Below are positions 36,793-46,330 of a stretch of 64,000 nt of DNA, in pieces. The notes beneath the pieces are model-generated. The model was not told where the DNA came from and made no database searches. It worked only from the letters and a program-made list of their open reading frames with translations. Made by a program: the position numbers and the translations under genes. Position 1 is the first letter of the stretch. The number at the start of each line of letters is the position of its first letter. This stretch comes from Pseudoalteromonas fuliginea (GTDB taxonomy: Bacteria > Pseudomonadota > Gammaproteobacteria > Enterobacterales > Alteromonadaceae), in contig NZ_JJNZ01000004.1 of assembly GCF_000690055.1 (NCBI RefSeq), positions 1 to 64,000 of the forward strand, read 5' to 3'.

Positions 36793-37762
36793 TGAGTATT
36801 CCTTTTTCTTTTAATAATGAATTTAGTTTATTTATAACGCTATCGGTAGGTTGTGCATCTACTGGTAAATAATACCAATTAGGTTTGGCAAAGGACTGAC
36901 ATTTAACGGCGTCTTTTTCGGTCAGTATAATGTAATCATCGCCAAACTGGGCAAAATCATCGGCGGTATAAGCATAATGATCTCTAAAATGATGAGTCGA
37001 TAATAACGTAATGCCTTGTGCTTCAAGTGAGTTTTCAAACCGTTTAGGATTACCAATTGCACTTATTGCATGTGCATGAGTCACTGTGTGTTTTACATCA
37101 TCACTTGAATTAACTAATCGTAAGTTACTTACTTTTAGCGTGTAGCTATTATTAGCCTCACCACCATTTTCAATTACTATATCCACATTTTGTAAGCGTT
37201 TAGTTGTTTCGCGAAGTGGCCCTGCTGGCATAACAAAGCCATTACCAAAACGGCGTTCACTATCAACAATACAACACTCAATGCTACGTGGCATTTTATA
37301 ATGCTGCATTCCGTCATCAGAAATAATGACATCTAGCGTATAGTTATTTTCTAATAAATCGATATTGTGTTGTCTATTAGGACCAACCGCTATTGGGCAT
37401 TTTAAACGGTGGTATAAAAGTACAGGCTCATCTCCAGCCTGTTGGGCGTTAACAACTGAAGTGACTAACAGCGGGTAATTATCTGATTGCCCACCGTAGC
37501 CTCTACTAATAATACCCACTGATAAACCTTGCTCGGTCAAATACTCATACAACCACAAAACAAAAGGTGTTTTACCATTGCCGCCTACACTTATATTGCC
37601 GACTACAATAACAGGCGTTTTACACTCAAACGCTTTAATTATTTTAGCGCTGTACAAGCATTTTCGAAATGTCGATACAATCCAAAACAGAGCACTCAAT
37701 GGTAATAACAATAAAGTAATTAGACCAAATGGTTTATACCAACTTTGTTCTATTTTGCTCAC
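36782..37762 (-). CDS. lpxK: tetraacyldisaccharide 4'-kinase
   Basis: Inner-membrane lipid A kinase, 326 aa, that phosphorylates the 4' position of the disaccharide precursor. An N-terminal membrane segment (about 12-30) anchors it. The P-loop is GNISVGGNGKTPF (55-67). Other conserved blocks are DVIISDDGMQHY and HHFRDHYAYTADDF. Overlaps msbA by 4 bases. Confidence 0.95.
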   Translation of the reverse strand: MSKIEQSWYKPFGLITLLLLPLSALFWIVSTFRKCLYSAKIIKAFECKTPVIVVGNISVGGNGKTPFVLWLYEYLTEQGLSVGIISRGYGGQSDNYPLLVTSVVNAQQAGDEPVLLYHRLKCPIAVGPNRQHNIDLLENNYTLDVIISDDGMQHYKMPRSIECCIVDSERRFGNGFVMPAGPLRETTKRLQNVDIVIENGGEANNSYTLKVSNLRLVNSSDDVKHTVTHAHAISAIGNPKRFENSLEAQGITLLSTHHFRDHYAYTADDFAQFGDDYIILTEKDAVKCQSFAKPNWYYLPVDAQPTDSVINKLNSLLKEKGILNGL

Positions 37763-39504
37763 GCCTGATCACCAAACTGCATTTTGCAAAGGGCTGAATA
37801 CGTACCATCATTTGCTAATAAGCTATTGTGATCGCCACTTTCTATTACACGACCGTTATCAATAACATAAATTCGGTCACTGTTTTCAATAGTAGATAAG
37901 CGATGCGCAATAACAATTGAGGTTTTGTCTTTCATTAGCGTTTCTAACGCTTGCTGAATAAGCTTTTCAGACTCTGTATCAAGTGCTGATGTTGCTTCAT
38001 CTAAAATCAAAATAGGTGCATCTTTTAATATTGCACGCGCTATAGCTATTCGCTGGCGTTGACCACCAGAAAGCATTACGCCATTTTCACCTACCATGGT
38101 GTTTAATTGTTCTGGAAGATCTTTAACAAACTCCCAAACATGCGCTTGTTTTGCTACTTGTACTAATTCGTCATTAGTTACATCATGCTTTATGCCATAA
38201 CAAATATTGTTGGCAATCGTATCGTTAAATAACACGACTTGCTGAGAAACCAAAGCAAATTGGCGACGCAAGTCTGTTAATTTATAATCCTGCAGGGCTA
38301 TGCCATCAAGTAATATTTCACTCGGCAGATCTAAATCATAGTAACGTGGCAATAAATTAGAAATAGTTGATTTACCCGAGCCTGAGCGCCCTACTAAGGC
38401 AATACTTTCACCCGCTTTAATCGTTAGCGACAAATCGTTTAATACGGCTTCATCTTTAGTTGGGTACTTAAAGGTTACATTTTTTACTTCAATTAACCCT
38501 TTAACTTTATCAACAGCGACTGTGCCAGTATCTTTCTCTACATTTTCATCAAGTATTAAAAATATACTTTGAGATGCAGAAATGCCACGTTGCATATCGC
38601 TATTAACATTAGCCAATTGTTTAAGTGGGCGCAGCAACATCATCATTGATGATATCAAAACAACAAAATCCCCAGAGCTTATAGTATCAATCATAGAAGG
38701 CATCGATACCACCAATAAAATAACAGCCATAGCACTTGCGGCGAGTATTTGAATAATGGATACACTTAAGGCTTTTGTCGCATCCATTTTAATGCGCTGC
38801 TGACGGTTATGATTATTAATTTTAGAAAATTTATTTATTTCTTGCTCTTGTCCACCAAACCCGTGAATTACTTTATGTCCGCTAAGCATTTGTTCAGAGC
38901 TACGTGTAACCTGCCCCATAGCTGATTGGATACTTTTAGAAATATGACGAAAACGTTTCGATACAACCGCTACAATAATAGCGACGAGAGGGATGATGAC
39001 TAGAAATATAAGTGAGAGCTTCCAACTGGTATAAAACATTACACCAAGTAAAAAGACGACAAAGGCCCCTTCACGTACAACAATAAGTAGCGCTTTAGTT
39101 ATTGCTTGTTGAACTTGCTCTGTGTCAAAAGTGATTTTTGAAATTAAATCGCCCGTGGAGTTTTTGTCATGAAAAGAAACGGGTAAATGCAATATGTGCT
39201 CAAATAACTCTTGGCGTAAAGATCGTACAACTTGTGAACCTACATAGCTCAAACAATACGATGACATAAAATTAAAAATACCACGCCCAATCACCAGTGC
39301 AATAACAACAAATGGAGCATACTTTAATACATCGCTATTTCGTTGGTTCAAACCTTCATCAATAAATGGTTTCATTAATTGAATAAATAGCGCGTCCATT
39401 CCTGAATAGCCAATCATTCCTATAATAGCGACGAAGGCTACACTCTTATATGCACCGACGTAAGAAATTAACCGTTTATAAATTTGTGTAGTACTTTGAT
39501 CCAT
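37759..39504 (-). CDS. msbA: lipid A export ATP-binding/permease MsbA
   Basis: Flips lipid A-core across the inner membrane, 581 aa from the ATG at 39504, which has a GAAGAGAG ribosome site (an ATG at 39522 adds six residues without one). E. coli MsbA is 582 aa. Six membrane helices occupy about 1-310. The ATPase has Walker A GRSGSGKST, signature LSGGQRQR and Walker B ILILDEATSALD. The gene stands between comEC and lpxK. Confidence 0.95.
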   Translation of the reverse strand: MDQSTTQIYKRLISYVGAYKSVAFVAIIGMIGYSGMDALFIQLMKPFIDEGLNQRNSDVLKYAPFVVIALVIGRGIFNFMSSYCLSYVGSQVVRSLRQELFEHILHLPVSFHDKNSTGDLISKITFDTEQVQQAITKALLIVVREGAFVVFLLGVMFYTSWKLSLIFLVIIPLVAIIVAVVSKRFRHISKSIQSAMGQVTRSSEQMLSGHKVIHGFGGQEQEINKFSKINNHNRQQRIKMDATKALSVSIIQILAASAMAVILLVVSMPSMIDTISSGDFVVLISSMMMLLRPLKQLANVNSDMQRGISASQSIFLILDENVEKDTGTVAVDKVKGLIEVKNVTFKYPTKDEAVLNDLSLTIKAGESIALVGRSGSGKSTISNLLPRYYDLDLPSEILLDGIALQDYKLTDLRRQFALVSQQVVLFNDTIANNICYGIKHDVTNDELVQVAKQAHVWEFVKDLPEQLNTMVGENGVMLSGGQRQRIAIARAILKDAPILILDEATSALDTESEKLIQQALETLMKDKTSIVIAHRLSTIENSDRIYVIDNGRVIESGDHNSLLANDGTYSALCKMQFGDQA

Positions 39505-39564
39505 AACACTCTCTTCATACAATTACAGACTCTATTGTATCCTTAGGCACACTAAAACAAAACG

Positions 39565-41832
39565 TCAATTTTTGATAAACCAGTAACTTTCATCCTCGCG
39601 AGCCGCTTTTACTCGAACATTATCATTGTAAAATTCAATACTTATTTGTCCTTGTTGACCTGTCACATATTGAGTTGCCTTTATTTTGTCGTAACGATCA
39701 ACAACCTCCTCCTTCGGGAAGTGCCATTGTCCTTTGTAAGCACTAGAATGAATAACAATTTTAGGATTTACATCACTTATAAACTCATTACTAGACGATG
39801 TATCACTCCCATGATGTGGGCTTAGCATAACGGTACTTTTTAAAAAATAGTTCTCTTGCAATAATTGCAACTCTCGTTGTTTAGATATATCACCCGTTAA
39901 TAAGACACTGTGGGTTTTATCAGCAACACGAATAACGCATGAATCATCATTCTCATTTTTGAAGTTTAACGTTTTAAAGCTTTCAATTTGAAGGCCAAAA
40001 ATATCTATTTTGGTTACTTTGCAAATGTCTTGTAAGTTATTGGGATGAAATGTGGTAAAACGAGTTTCGTAGCCTGCTTTTATAAAATGATCTACACCGC
40101 CCGCATGATCGTTATCTTCATGACTTAAAATAGCTGTTGATACAGTAAGATTGTTTGACTCAATAAAGGGCAGTAAAATACTACGGGTACGACTAAAACG
40201 ATTAAAATAACTAGGCCCAAAATCATAAATTAGTGCATGTTTATCTTTTTCTATTAGCACCATTAATCCATGTCCTACATCAAAAACATGTAATTGCCAT
40301 TTTGGCTTATCCACTATTAAGTAGTTAAACAATATGACACTTAATGGGATACCTGCTAGCCATTTATATGGGACTAAATAAAAAATCGAAATAGTAATGT
40401 ATGAAAAAACAACAACAATAGCGTCAATATTACCTATATTTAACCAACGAATATAACTAGGTATTTTCAATAGCCATTCGAATAAATAACTTAAGCTTTC
40501 ATCAAAAACACTAATAATTATGCCTATATCAAGTAAGCTGCTAATAAATGTGATAATAATTAGACAAGGCATAACGACTAAAGAAAGTAATGGGATAGCA
40601 ATTAAGTTCAGTACTAAACCAACTAAGCTCACGCCATTAAAGAAGTATAATGAAAGTGGTAATAAACCAATAAATAAAGCAATTTGAACGACAGTTAATG
40701 CAACGACCTTATTTAGAAATGATGTATTAAAAATCGGTATTTGCTTAACAACTAGAAATATAATAACCACAGCAATAAACGAGAAATACAGCCCAGCGTT
40801 TAATACATTAAAAGGATTAATTATAAGCAGAATAACAAGTGCATATAAAATACTTCGCCAACGTAATGGTTGTTTTGCCAAAAAGTAGAGTGCTAAATAA
40901 CACCCAAGCATGATTAAGGCGCGTGTAGCTGAAACTAAAAAATCACTCAAATATACATAGATAAACGATCCAATAAAGCCAACTAGACTATAAATAACAG
41001 ACAGGTTTTTAGTCTGCTTACCAGCGTATTTTATTTGTTTAAATAAAAATCGCGTAATTATATAGCAAAAACCAAATATTAACCCGATGTGTAATCCGGA
41101 TATTGCCAGTAAATGGCTCAACCCCAATGATTGCATTAATTGCTTATCTGTAAAGCTCATTAACGACTTATCACCCGTTAATAGTGCATAATATAGCCAT
41201 TTAAGTTTTGTATTACTGTAAGTCCTTTTTATATATTCCCTATAATTTATAAGGTGGCTGTGTTTTTTATTACGCGCAACAATAAGTTCTTTATTGAGTA
41301 TTTTTCCTTTAAAAAATATTCGTTGTGTAAAAGCATATCTCTCGTTATCAAATACATTAAAATTTTTAGTACTTCGAAAGTTTTTTATAGCTATTGTTGC
41401 TTTAAAAGTATCACCAACAAAAAGTATTTGTTCAGAATTCACACTCAGCATTGCACTCGGTGCCCTAAAATATGCGTATTGAGCAGTATCAAATTCTATT
41501 ATTTTTACTCTTATGTATTGAGGTTGCTTATTTGAAATTATATCTTCGACAATTAGCTCAGCTGCATATGCATACTTTTCATCCTGTTTTGGGCTTTCAA
41601 AATTATAAAAAGTATAATAATGCAGTGATACACAGCAAATAGCGCAAATAAAGCCTAACAATACATTTAAAAACGGCTTAAAATACAAACTCACAATAAG
41701 GACTGATATTGTGAATATTATAAATTCGAGAGTTTGATAATAAAATACGGTTGCGATACAGCCAATTACAAACCCAAGACTTATCCACACTGATGTAAAT
41801 GGTTGCTTTAAATGGCTAAAAAAACGATCCAA
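39565..41832 (-). CDS. comEC: ComEC/Rec2 family DNA uptake channel
   Basis: Inner-membrane channel for transforming DNA, 755 aa. The N-terminal region has a few hydrophobic stretches and a DUF4131-like domain. The competence domain (about 210-480) starts near YYALLTGDKSLMS and includes LAISGLHIGLIFGF. The C-terminal metallo-beta-lactamase domain has LSHEDNDHAGG and LLSPHHGSDTSSS. The start is TTG at 41832 (AGGT nine bases before); a GTG at 41790 is an alternative. The 5' end overlaps the divergent DUF2062 gene by 21 bases. Suggests natural competence if the type IV pilus genes exist elsewhere. Confidence 0.88.
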   Translation of the reverse strand: MDRFFSHLKQPFTSVWISLGFVIGCIATVFYYQTLEFIIFTISVLIVSLYFKPFLNVLLGFICAICCVSLHYYTFYNFESPKQDEKYAYAAELIVEDIISNKQPQYIRVKIIEFDTAQYAYFRAPSAMLSVNSEQILFVGDTFKATIAIKNFRSTKNFNVFDNERYAFTQRIFFKGKILNKELIVARNKKHSHLINYREYIKRTYSNTKLKWLYYALLTGDKSLMSFTDKQLMQSLGLSHLLAISGLHIGLIFGFCYIITRFLFKQIKYAGKQTKNLSVIYSLVGFIGSFIYVYLSDFLVSATRALIMLGCYLALYFLAKQPLRWRSILYALVILLIINPFNVLNAGLYFSFIAVVIIFLVVKQIPIFNTSFLNKVVALTVVQIALFIGLLPLSLYFFNGVSLVGLVLNLIAIPLLSLVVMPCLIIITFISSLLDIGIIISVFDESLSYLFEWLLKIPSYIRWLNIGNIDAIVVVFSYITISIFYLVPYKWLAGIPLSVILFNYLIVDKPKWQLHVFDVGHGLMVLIEKDKHALIYDFGPSYFNRFSRTRSILLPFIESNNLTVSTAILSHEDNDHAGGVDHFIKAGYETRFTTFHPNNLQDICKVTKIDIFGLQIESFKTLNFKNENDDSCVIRVADKTHSVLLTGDISKQRELQLLQENYFLKSTVMLSPHHGSDTSSSNEFISDVNPKIVIHSSAYKGQWHFPKEEVVDRYDKIKATQYVTGQQGQISIEFYNDNVRVKAAREDESYWFIKN

Positions 41833-42318
41833 AGATTTTTACCTGATCCAAATAAAATTAGACATCATAAATATCTAAGAATTTTTGGGCACCTTTTGCA
41901 AGATGCAAATCTTTGGCACTTAAATAGACGGTCCGCTCGAGGAGCATTTGCTGTTGGGCTATTTTTTGCTTTCATCCCTGTTCCCTTTCAAATGGTCTTA
42001 GCCGCAGCTGGAGCTATTGTATTTAGAGTTAACTTACCTATTTCGGTTGCTTTAGTTTGGCTTACAAATCCATTAACTATGCCCCCTATATTCTACGGGT
42101 CGTATTTAGTTGGTACATTAATTTTAAACCAGCCAGAGCAACACTTTGCCTTTGAACCTAGCTGGGCTTGGTTTCTAGAAAGTATAGAAACTATTGGACC
42201 CGCTTTTTTAATTGGCTCATTGGTATGCGCCTCTATCGCGAGCATAATTGCTTACTTTAGTATAGATATTATTTGGCGACGTTCGGTAGTCAAAGCGTGG
42301 GCAACACGCAACAAATAA
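41812..42318 (+). CDS. DUF2062 membrane protein
   Basis: A 168-aa protein of the DUF2062 family, with a basic N-terminus (MAKKTIQRFLPDPNKIRHH) and three to four membrane segments. Conserved blocks are GAFAVGLFFAFIPVPFQMVLA (split at about 45-65) and WLTNPLTMPPIF. Function unknown. It shares 21 bases of its 5' end with the divergent comEC gene, and the two promoters must lie inside each other's coding region. A strong terminator follows. Confidence 0.85.
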   Translation: MAKKTIQRFLPDPNKIRHHKYLRIFGHLLQDANLWHLNRRSARGAFAVGLFFAFIPVPFQMVLAAAGAIVFRVNLPISVALVWLTNPLTMPPIFYGSYLVGTLILNQPEQHFAFEPSWAWFLESIETIGPAFLIGSLVCASIASIIAYFSIDIIWRRSVVKAWATRNK

Positions 42319-42351
42319 CCAAATATTTATAAGCTCTAATTACTATAGACG

Positions 42352-42387
42352 AAAAAAATCCCAACTTAATGAAGTTGGGATTTTTTT
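42352..42387. terminator. bidirectional terminator between DUF2062 and DUF3466 genes
   Basis: AAAAAAATCCCAACTT and AAGTTGGGATTTTTTT pair perfectly around AATG. Seven A on one side and seven T on the other; works for both convergent genes. Confidence 0.92.
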
Positions 42388-42407
42388 ATGCGAATCACTT
42401 TAGTTAA

Positions 42408-44150
42408 TTAAAAACGGAATATACGTCTTATGCCAACTAAGGGGAGTAATAATAATGTGAACCAAGGAAAGCTCGCAGAGTTACGTTCATAAACTTCTGC
42501 TTCAGGAGGTGCACAGTTTTCAACTTCACCATTAGCAATAGGAGTTAACTTTACTGCAACTGCGACACTTTCAAATTCAATATTGCCTTCAATATCAGTA
42601 ACAATTCCACCTAACGAATCACGTTTTTCAACTGTTTTGGTTGCTACACCAAAAATCTCATTATTTTCGTTAATTACTTTAGCTTCAGCCATTGTATAAG
42701 CATAATTTGTCTCACCATCAGTTTCATAGCATGGTAATAAGTCATTTAGGTTGGTTATTTTATCTTCGCCAATCTTATATACAAATGCCTCTTTACGACG
42801 TGAGCTATCTGAAACACCTACCTCACCTTCCCCAACAATATAACCTTGGCTATTTATATCATTACCATAAGAACTTGAACTAGAAAAATAGTCAGTAGGA
42901 AATACCGTATTGCCTGTTGCTATATCATGATAAAAAAACTTATTTCGAAGTGTTCCTTCAATTCGTTTAATAGCATAACCCGTAATAACATCATTATTAC
43001 TTATTGCTAATGCTTTACCGCCTTGCCAATCATCTTCTTGATTTATAAAATCAACTACCGCACCATCTTTATAATAAACGGGCATGGTTAATATAATGTC
43101 ATCATCTTTGTAGTATCGCGTATGCGATGAACCTACAGCAACACCATTACTATTAACCGCAAGTGCAGTACTTATAAATGCATCATCTTCAGTTTCACCT
43201 TCATCAGGTGTCAGTGCTAAACCAAGCTCTTCGACAGAAGTAATATTTAACGATTCATCAAGTTCCCATTTTACAGCACGCTTATTAAATAAGCCTCGTG
43301 ATATATTAGAATTTAATAAATTAACACATACTGATATAGGTTCATCTTCATTATCACAACTATCTTCAATATTTTCTAACCTATCCGCTGGAATATCTAT
43401 TGATATATTTCCAACAACCGTGTATCCGCTGTTTGTCTTTATAATATCGTTAGCACGACTTGTACCGCCATGTTCATTAAACTCAGGGATTAACGGAACT
43501 TGTAAACCATCTGCGCCAATTACGATGCCTCGTTCAATAAATTCATGAGTGAACCATGTTTCAGCTTCGTCATCTCCATCAGGAGTGAATAAAACTTTAT
43601 CGTAGGGTGCACTGCCCCAACCAACTGAAACACCATCTTCGCTAACAGCATTATACAAATTCGTAGTAGAGCGTGTTAATCCATCGTAATCAACTGAAGC
43701 TATATCAAATAAAGGCTGCTCTGTTAAAGTAGAATCATTAAAATTAACGCCTATTAATGAACTTATTTTCTGATACTCAAAATTTGTAGAAATCGATGAT
43801 AAAAAGCTAATCATAAAACTATGAGCGTCAGAGTTAGTCGCAACAGCATCATTGTTTTCGATATCATCAAGCGTAAAGGTAATTACTTTATCGCTTAACT
43901 CAAATGCATCTTCTGTATTACTGTAACTATTCTTGATAATACTTTCTGAAAAATCTATATAGCTTGTATCAATTGGTAAATTATATGAACCATTAGCGAC
44001 ACCAATAATATGGCCGCTTTCACTAACATCGGTAACGTAAGAGTGTTTAGCGTTTTCAGAAGACCCTAACTCAGTTAATTGATATGTCGCACTTATTGCT
44101 GAAGTGCTTAATGTCGCTAAAATACTGGCAGCGAGTAATTTATATTTCAT
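42408..44150 (-). CDS. DUF3466 secreted or envelope protein
   Basis: A 580-aa protein with a cleavable signal peptide (1-20, ending SAISA). The body is made of repeated beta-strand units with motifs such as VTDVSESGHIIGVANGSY, AVSEDGVSVGWGS, AVNSNGVAVGSSH and INSQGYIVGEGEV, the pattern of DUF3466. The C-terminus is a hydrophobic stretch (WFTLLLLPLVGI) with a basic end, like a sorting or anchoring tail of the GlyGly-CTERM type, but without the two glycines. Function unknown. Last gene of the rlmL-grx-uup line, 11 bases after uup. Confidence 0.75.
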   Translation of the reverse strand: MKYKLLAASILATLSTSAISATYQLTELGSSENAKHSYVTDVSESGHIIGVANGSYNLPIDTSYIDFSESIIKNSYSNTEDAFELSDKVITFTLDDIENNDAVATNSDAHSFMISFLSSISTNFEYQKISSLIGVNFNDSTLTEQPLFDIASVDYDGLTRSTTNLYNAVSEDGVSVGWGSAPYDKVLFTPDGDDEAETWFTHEFIERGIVIGADGLQVPLIPEFNEHGGTSRANDIIKTNSGYTVVGNISIDIPADRLENIEDSCDNEDEPISVCVNLLNSNISRGLFNKRAVKWELDESLNITSVEELGLALTPDEGETEDDAFISTALAVNSNGVAVGSSHTRYYKDDDIILTMPVYYKDGAVVDFINQEDDWQGGKALAISNNDVITGYAIKRIEGTLRNKFFYHDIATGNTVFPTDYFSSSSSYGNDINSQGYIVGEGEVGVSDSSRRKEAFVYKIGEDKITNLNDLLPCYETDGETNYAYTMAEAKVINENNEIFGVATKTVEKRDSLGGIVTDIEGNIEFESVAVAVKLTPIANGEVENCAPPEAEVYERNSASFPWFTLLLLPLVGIRRIFRF

Positions 44151-44161
44151 TTTAGTCCTTA

Positions 44162-46075
44162 CTACTGATTCTGTAATTCTTCAAGTTCTTCCCAGCGCTC
44201 AAGGGCAGCTTCAAGGTCAGACTCAAGTTGTGCTAAATGGTTCAATGCTTTAGTTGTTACATCACTCTCTTGTTTAAAAAAGTCTGCGTCACTCACTACA
44301 GCTTGTTGAGCTTCAATTTCAGCTTCTAGTTTTTCCATTTTATTCGGTAGTTGCTCTAATTCAAGTTTTAATTTGTAAGAGAGTTTATTTGTCTTAGCTG
44401 CAGGTTTGGCAGCTGGAGTTACTACTTTTTCAACTTTTTTTACTGGTTGTTGCTGAATTTTTTTTTCTTGTTCAGCTAAGTAACTAACATAGGCTTCATA
44501 GTCGCTATAACCACCAACGATATCTGTTACTTTACCATTGCCTTCAAATGCCCATACACTAGAACATGTATTATCAATAAATTCTCGGTCATGGCTTACA
44601 ATCAGCACTGTACCTTGGTATTGATTAATAATGTCCTCGAGTAACTCTAATGTTTCTATATCCAAGTCATTCGTTGGCTCATCGAGAACAAGTATATTAG
44701 ATGGTTTTAAAAACAGTTTAGCTAATAGCAGTCTATTTTTTTCACCACCAGAGAGTGCTTTAACCGGTGTACGAGCGCGTGCTGGCGGGAATAAAAAGTC
44801 TTGCAGATAACCTAAAACATGACGTGAACGACCGCCCATCATCACTTCTTGTTTACCTTCGGCAACGTTATCTTGAACTGTTGCTTCTTCGTCAAGTTTT
44901 TCACGGTACTGATCAAAGTAAGCAAATTCTAAATTAACACCTTGCTTAGTTATGCCGCTATCTGGTTCTAAATCACCAAACATTAGTTTTAATAGTGTTG
45001 TTTTACCAATACCATTTGGACCTACTAAGCCGATTCTGTCACCACGCATAACAAGTGTCGAAAAATCATCAGCAATAACTTTGTCTTTAAATGCATGGCA
45101 AAGGTGCTGAGCTTCAAATACTAATTTACCAGAGCGGTCTGCTGTTTCAATATTAAAGTCAGTTTTACCAACTTGATCAACACGTTGTTTACGCTCATTA
45201 CGTAGCTGCTTTAACTCTCTAACACGCCCTTCGTTACGTGTTCTACGCGCTTTAACACCTTGGCGGATCCACGTTTCTTCTTCTGCTAAACGCTTATCAA
45301 ATAATGCATTTTGCGCTTCTTCTACTTTTAAATCATGCGCTTTTTGCTCTAGATAAGTCGCGTAATCACCTGGGTAAGAAATAAGTTTACCGCGATCTAA
45401 ATCTAAAATACGCGTAGCAACAGCACGAATAAACGCACGGTCATGTGATATAAATACAATGCCGCCTTTAAATTCTTTTAAAAACTGTTCAAGCCACATG
45501 ACACTTGCCATGTCTAAATGGTTTGTCGGCTCATCTAGTAGCAATAAATCAGGCTCACTTACAAGTGCACGCGCAAGTGCCACTTTGCGTAACCAACCAC
45601 CAGAAAGGGACTCAAGTTTAGCCTCTGGCGTTAGCTCTAATTGTGTTAAGACTAATTGAATTCGGCTATCAAAGCGCCAGCCATCAGCGGCTTCAAGTTG
45701 GTTTGATAAACGTTCAAGCTTGTTTAATAACTTATCAGTACACTGTGTTTGCAATTCGTTACTAACATGATGAAAGTCAATGAGTAAGTTAGCAATTTCT
45801 GGCATACCTTGCGCAACGTAATCAAATACAGTGCCACTTGCACCTTTTGGTGGATCTTGCTCTAAGCGAGAAATTCGAATGCCACCGAGTTGATTTATTT
45901 CGCCATCATCTAAAACAACTTGTCCATCAAGTACTTTTAGCAGCGTTGACTTGCCCGCGCCATTTCGACCAACAACACACACTCTTTCGCCACTTTCTAT
46001 AACCGCATCTGCTTTGTTAAGCAAAGCATGTGTACCAAAAGCAAGTTGTGCTTTTAAAATTCTAATTAAATCCAT
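44162..46075 (-). CDS. uup: ABC-F ATPase Uup
   Basis: Soluble tandem ATPase of the ABC-F group, 637 aa (E. coli 635), linked to ribosome function and to transposon excision. Domain 1 has GRNGAGKST (about 36-44) and LSGGWLRKVALAR. Domain 2 has GPNGIGKTT and LSGGEKNRLLLAK. The charged inter-domain linker carries RVRELKQLRNERKQR. The C-terminus (about 535-637) is a Lys/Glu coiled coil, as in Uup. Fifteen bases after the glutaredoxin-like gene. Confidence 0.93.
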   Translation of the reverse strand: MDLIRILKAQLAFGTHALLNKADAVIESGERVCVVGRNGAGKSTLLKVLDGQVVLDDGEINQLGGIRISRLEQDPPKGASGTVFDYVAQGMPEIANLLIDFHHVSNELQTQCTDKLLNKLERLSNQLEAADGWRFDSRIQLVLTQLELTPEAKLESLSGGWLRKVALARALVSEPDLLLLDEPTNHLDMASVMWLEQFLKEFKGGIVFISHDRAFIRAVATRILDLDRGKLISYPGDYATYLEQKAHDLKVEEAQNALFDKRLAEEETWIRQGVKARRTRNEGRVRELKQLRNERKQRVDQVGKTDFNIETADRSGKLVFEAQHLCHAFKDKVIADDFSTLVMRGDRIGLVGPNGIGKTTLLKLMFGDLEPDSGITKQGVNLEFAYFDQYREKLDEEATVQDNVAEGKQEVMMGGRSRHVLGYLQDFLFPPARARTPVKALSGGEKNRLLLAKLFLKPSNILVLDEPTNDLDIETLELLEDIINQYQGTVLIVSHDREFIDNTCSSVWAFEGNGKVTDIVGGYSDYEAYVSYLAEQEKKIQQQPVKKVEKVVTPAAKPAAKTNKLSYKLKLELEQLPNKMEKLEAEIEAQQAVVSDADFFKQESDVTTKALNHLAQLESDLEAALERWEELEELQNQ

Positions 46076-46090
46076 AGTTCTTATTTGCTC

Positions 46091-46330
46091 TTATTCTGCT
46101 TGTGCTAAAAATTCGCGCACAGAGTGTAAAGTAAAAGGCCAATATAATTTCTCGCCTTTTTCACTTTTTAATACAGGAATAGTAATTTGATACTCAGCAA
46201 TAAGCTGCTCATCAGTCATAATATCGATTAGTAATAACTCACTGTTGTCATTTAGTACATCAGTGATAAGTTGCTCAGCTTGCTCGCACAAGTGGCAACC
46301 ATCAGTATGATATAAAATCCATTTAGCCAT
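46091..46330 (-). CDS. glutaredoxin-like (DUF836-type) thiol protein
   Basis: A 79-aa thioredoxin-fold protein with a redox CxxC near its start (HTDGCHLCEQA, Cys12 and Cys15) and the cis-proline region ITIPVLKSE. It is smaller than a classical glutaredoxin and of the kind annotated as glutaredoxin family or DUF836. The partner is unknown. It overlaps the end of rlmL by 8 bases and precedes uup by 15. Confidence 0.82.
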   Translation of the reverse strand: MAKWILYHTDGCHLCEQAEQLITDVLNDNSELLLIDIMTDEQLIAEYQITIPVLKSEKGEKLYWPFTLHSVREFLAQAE

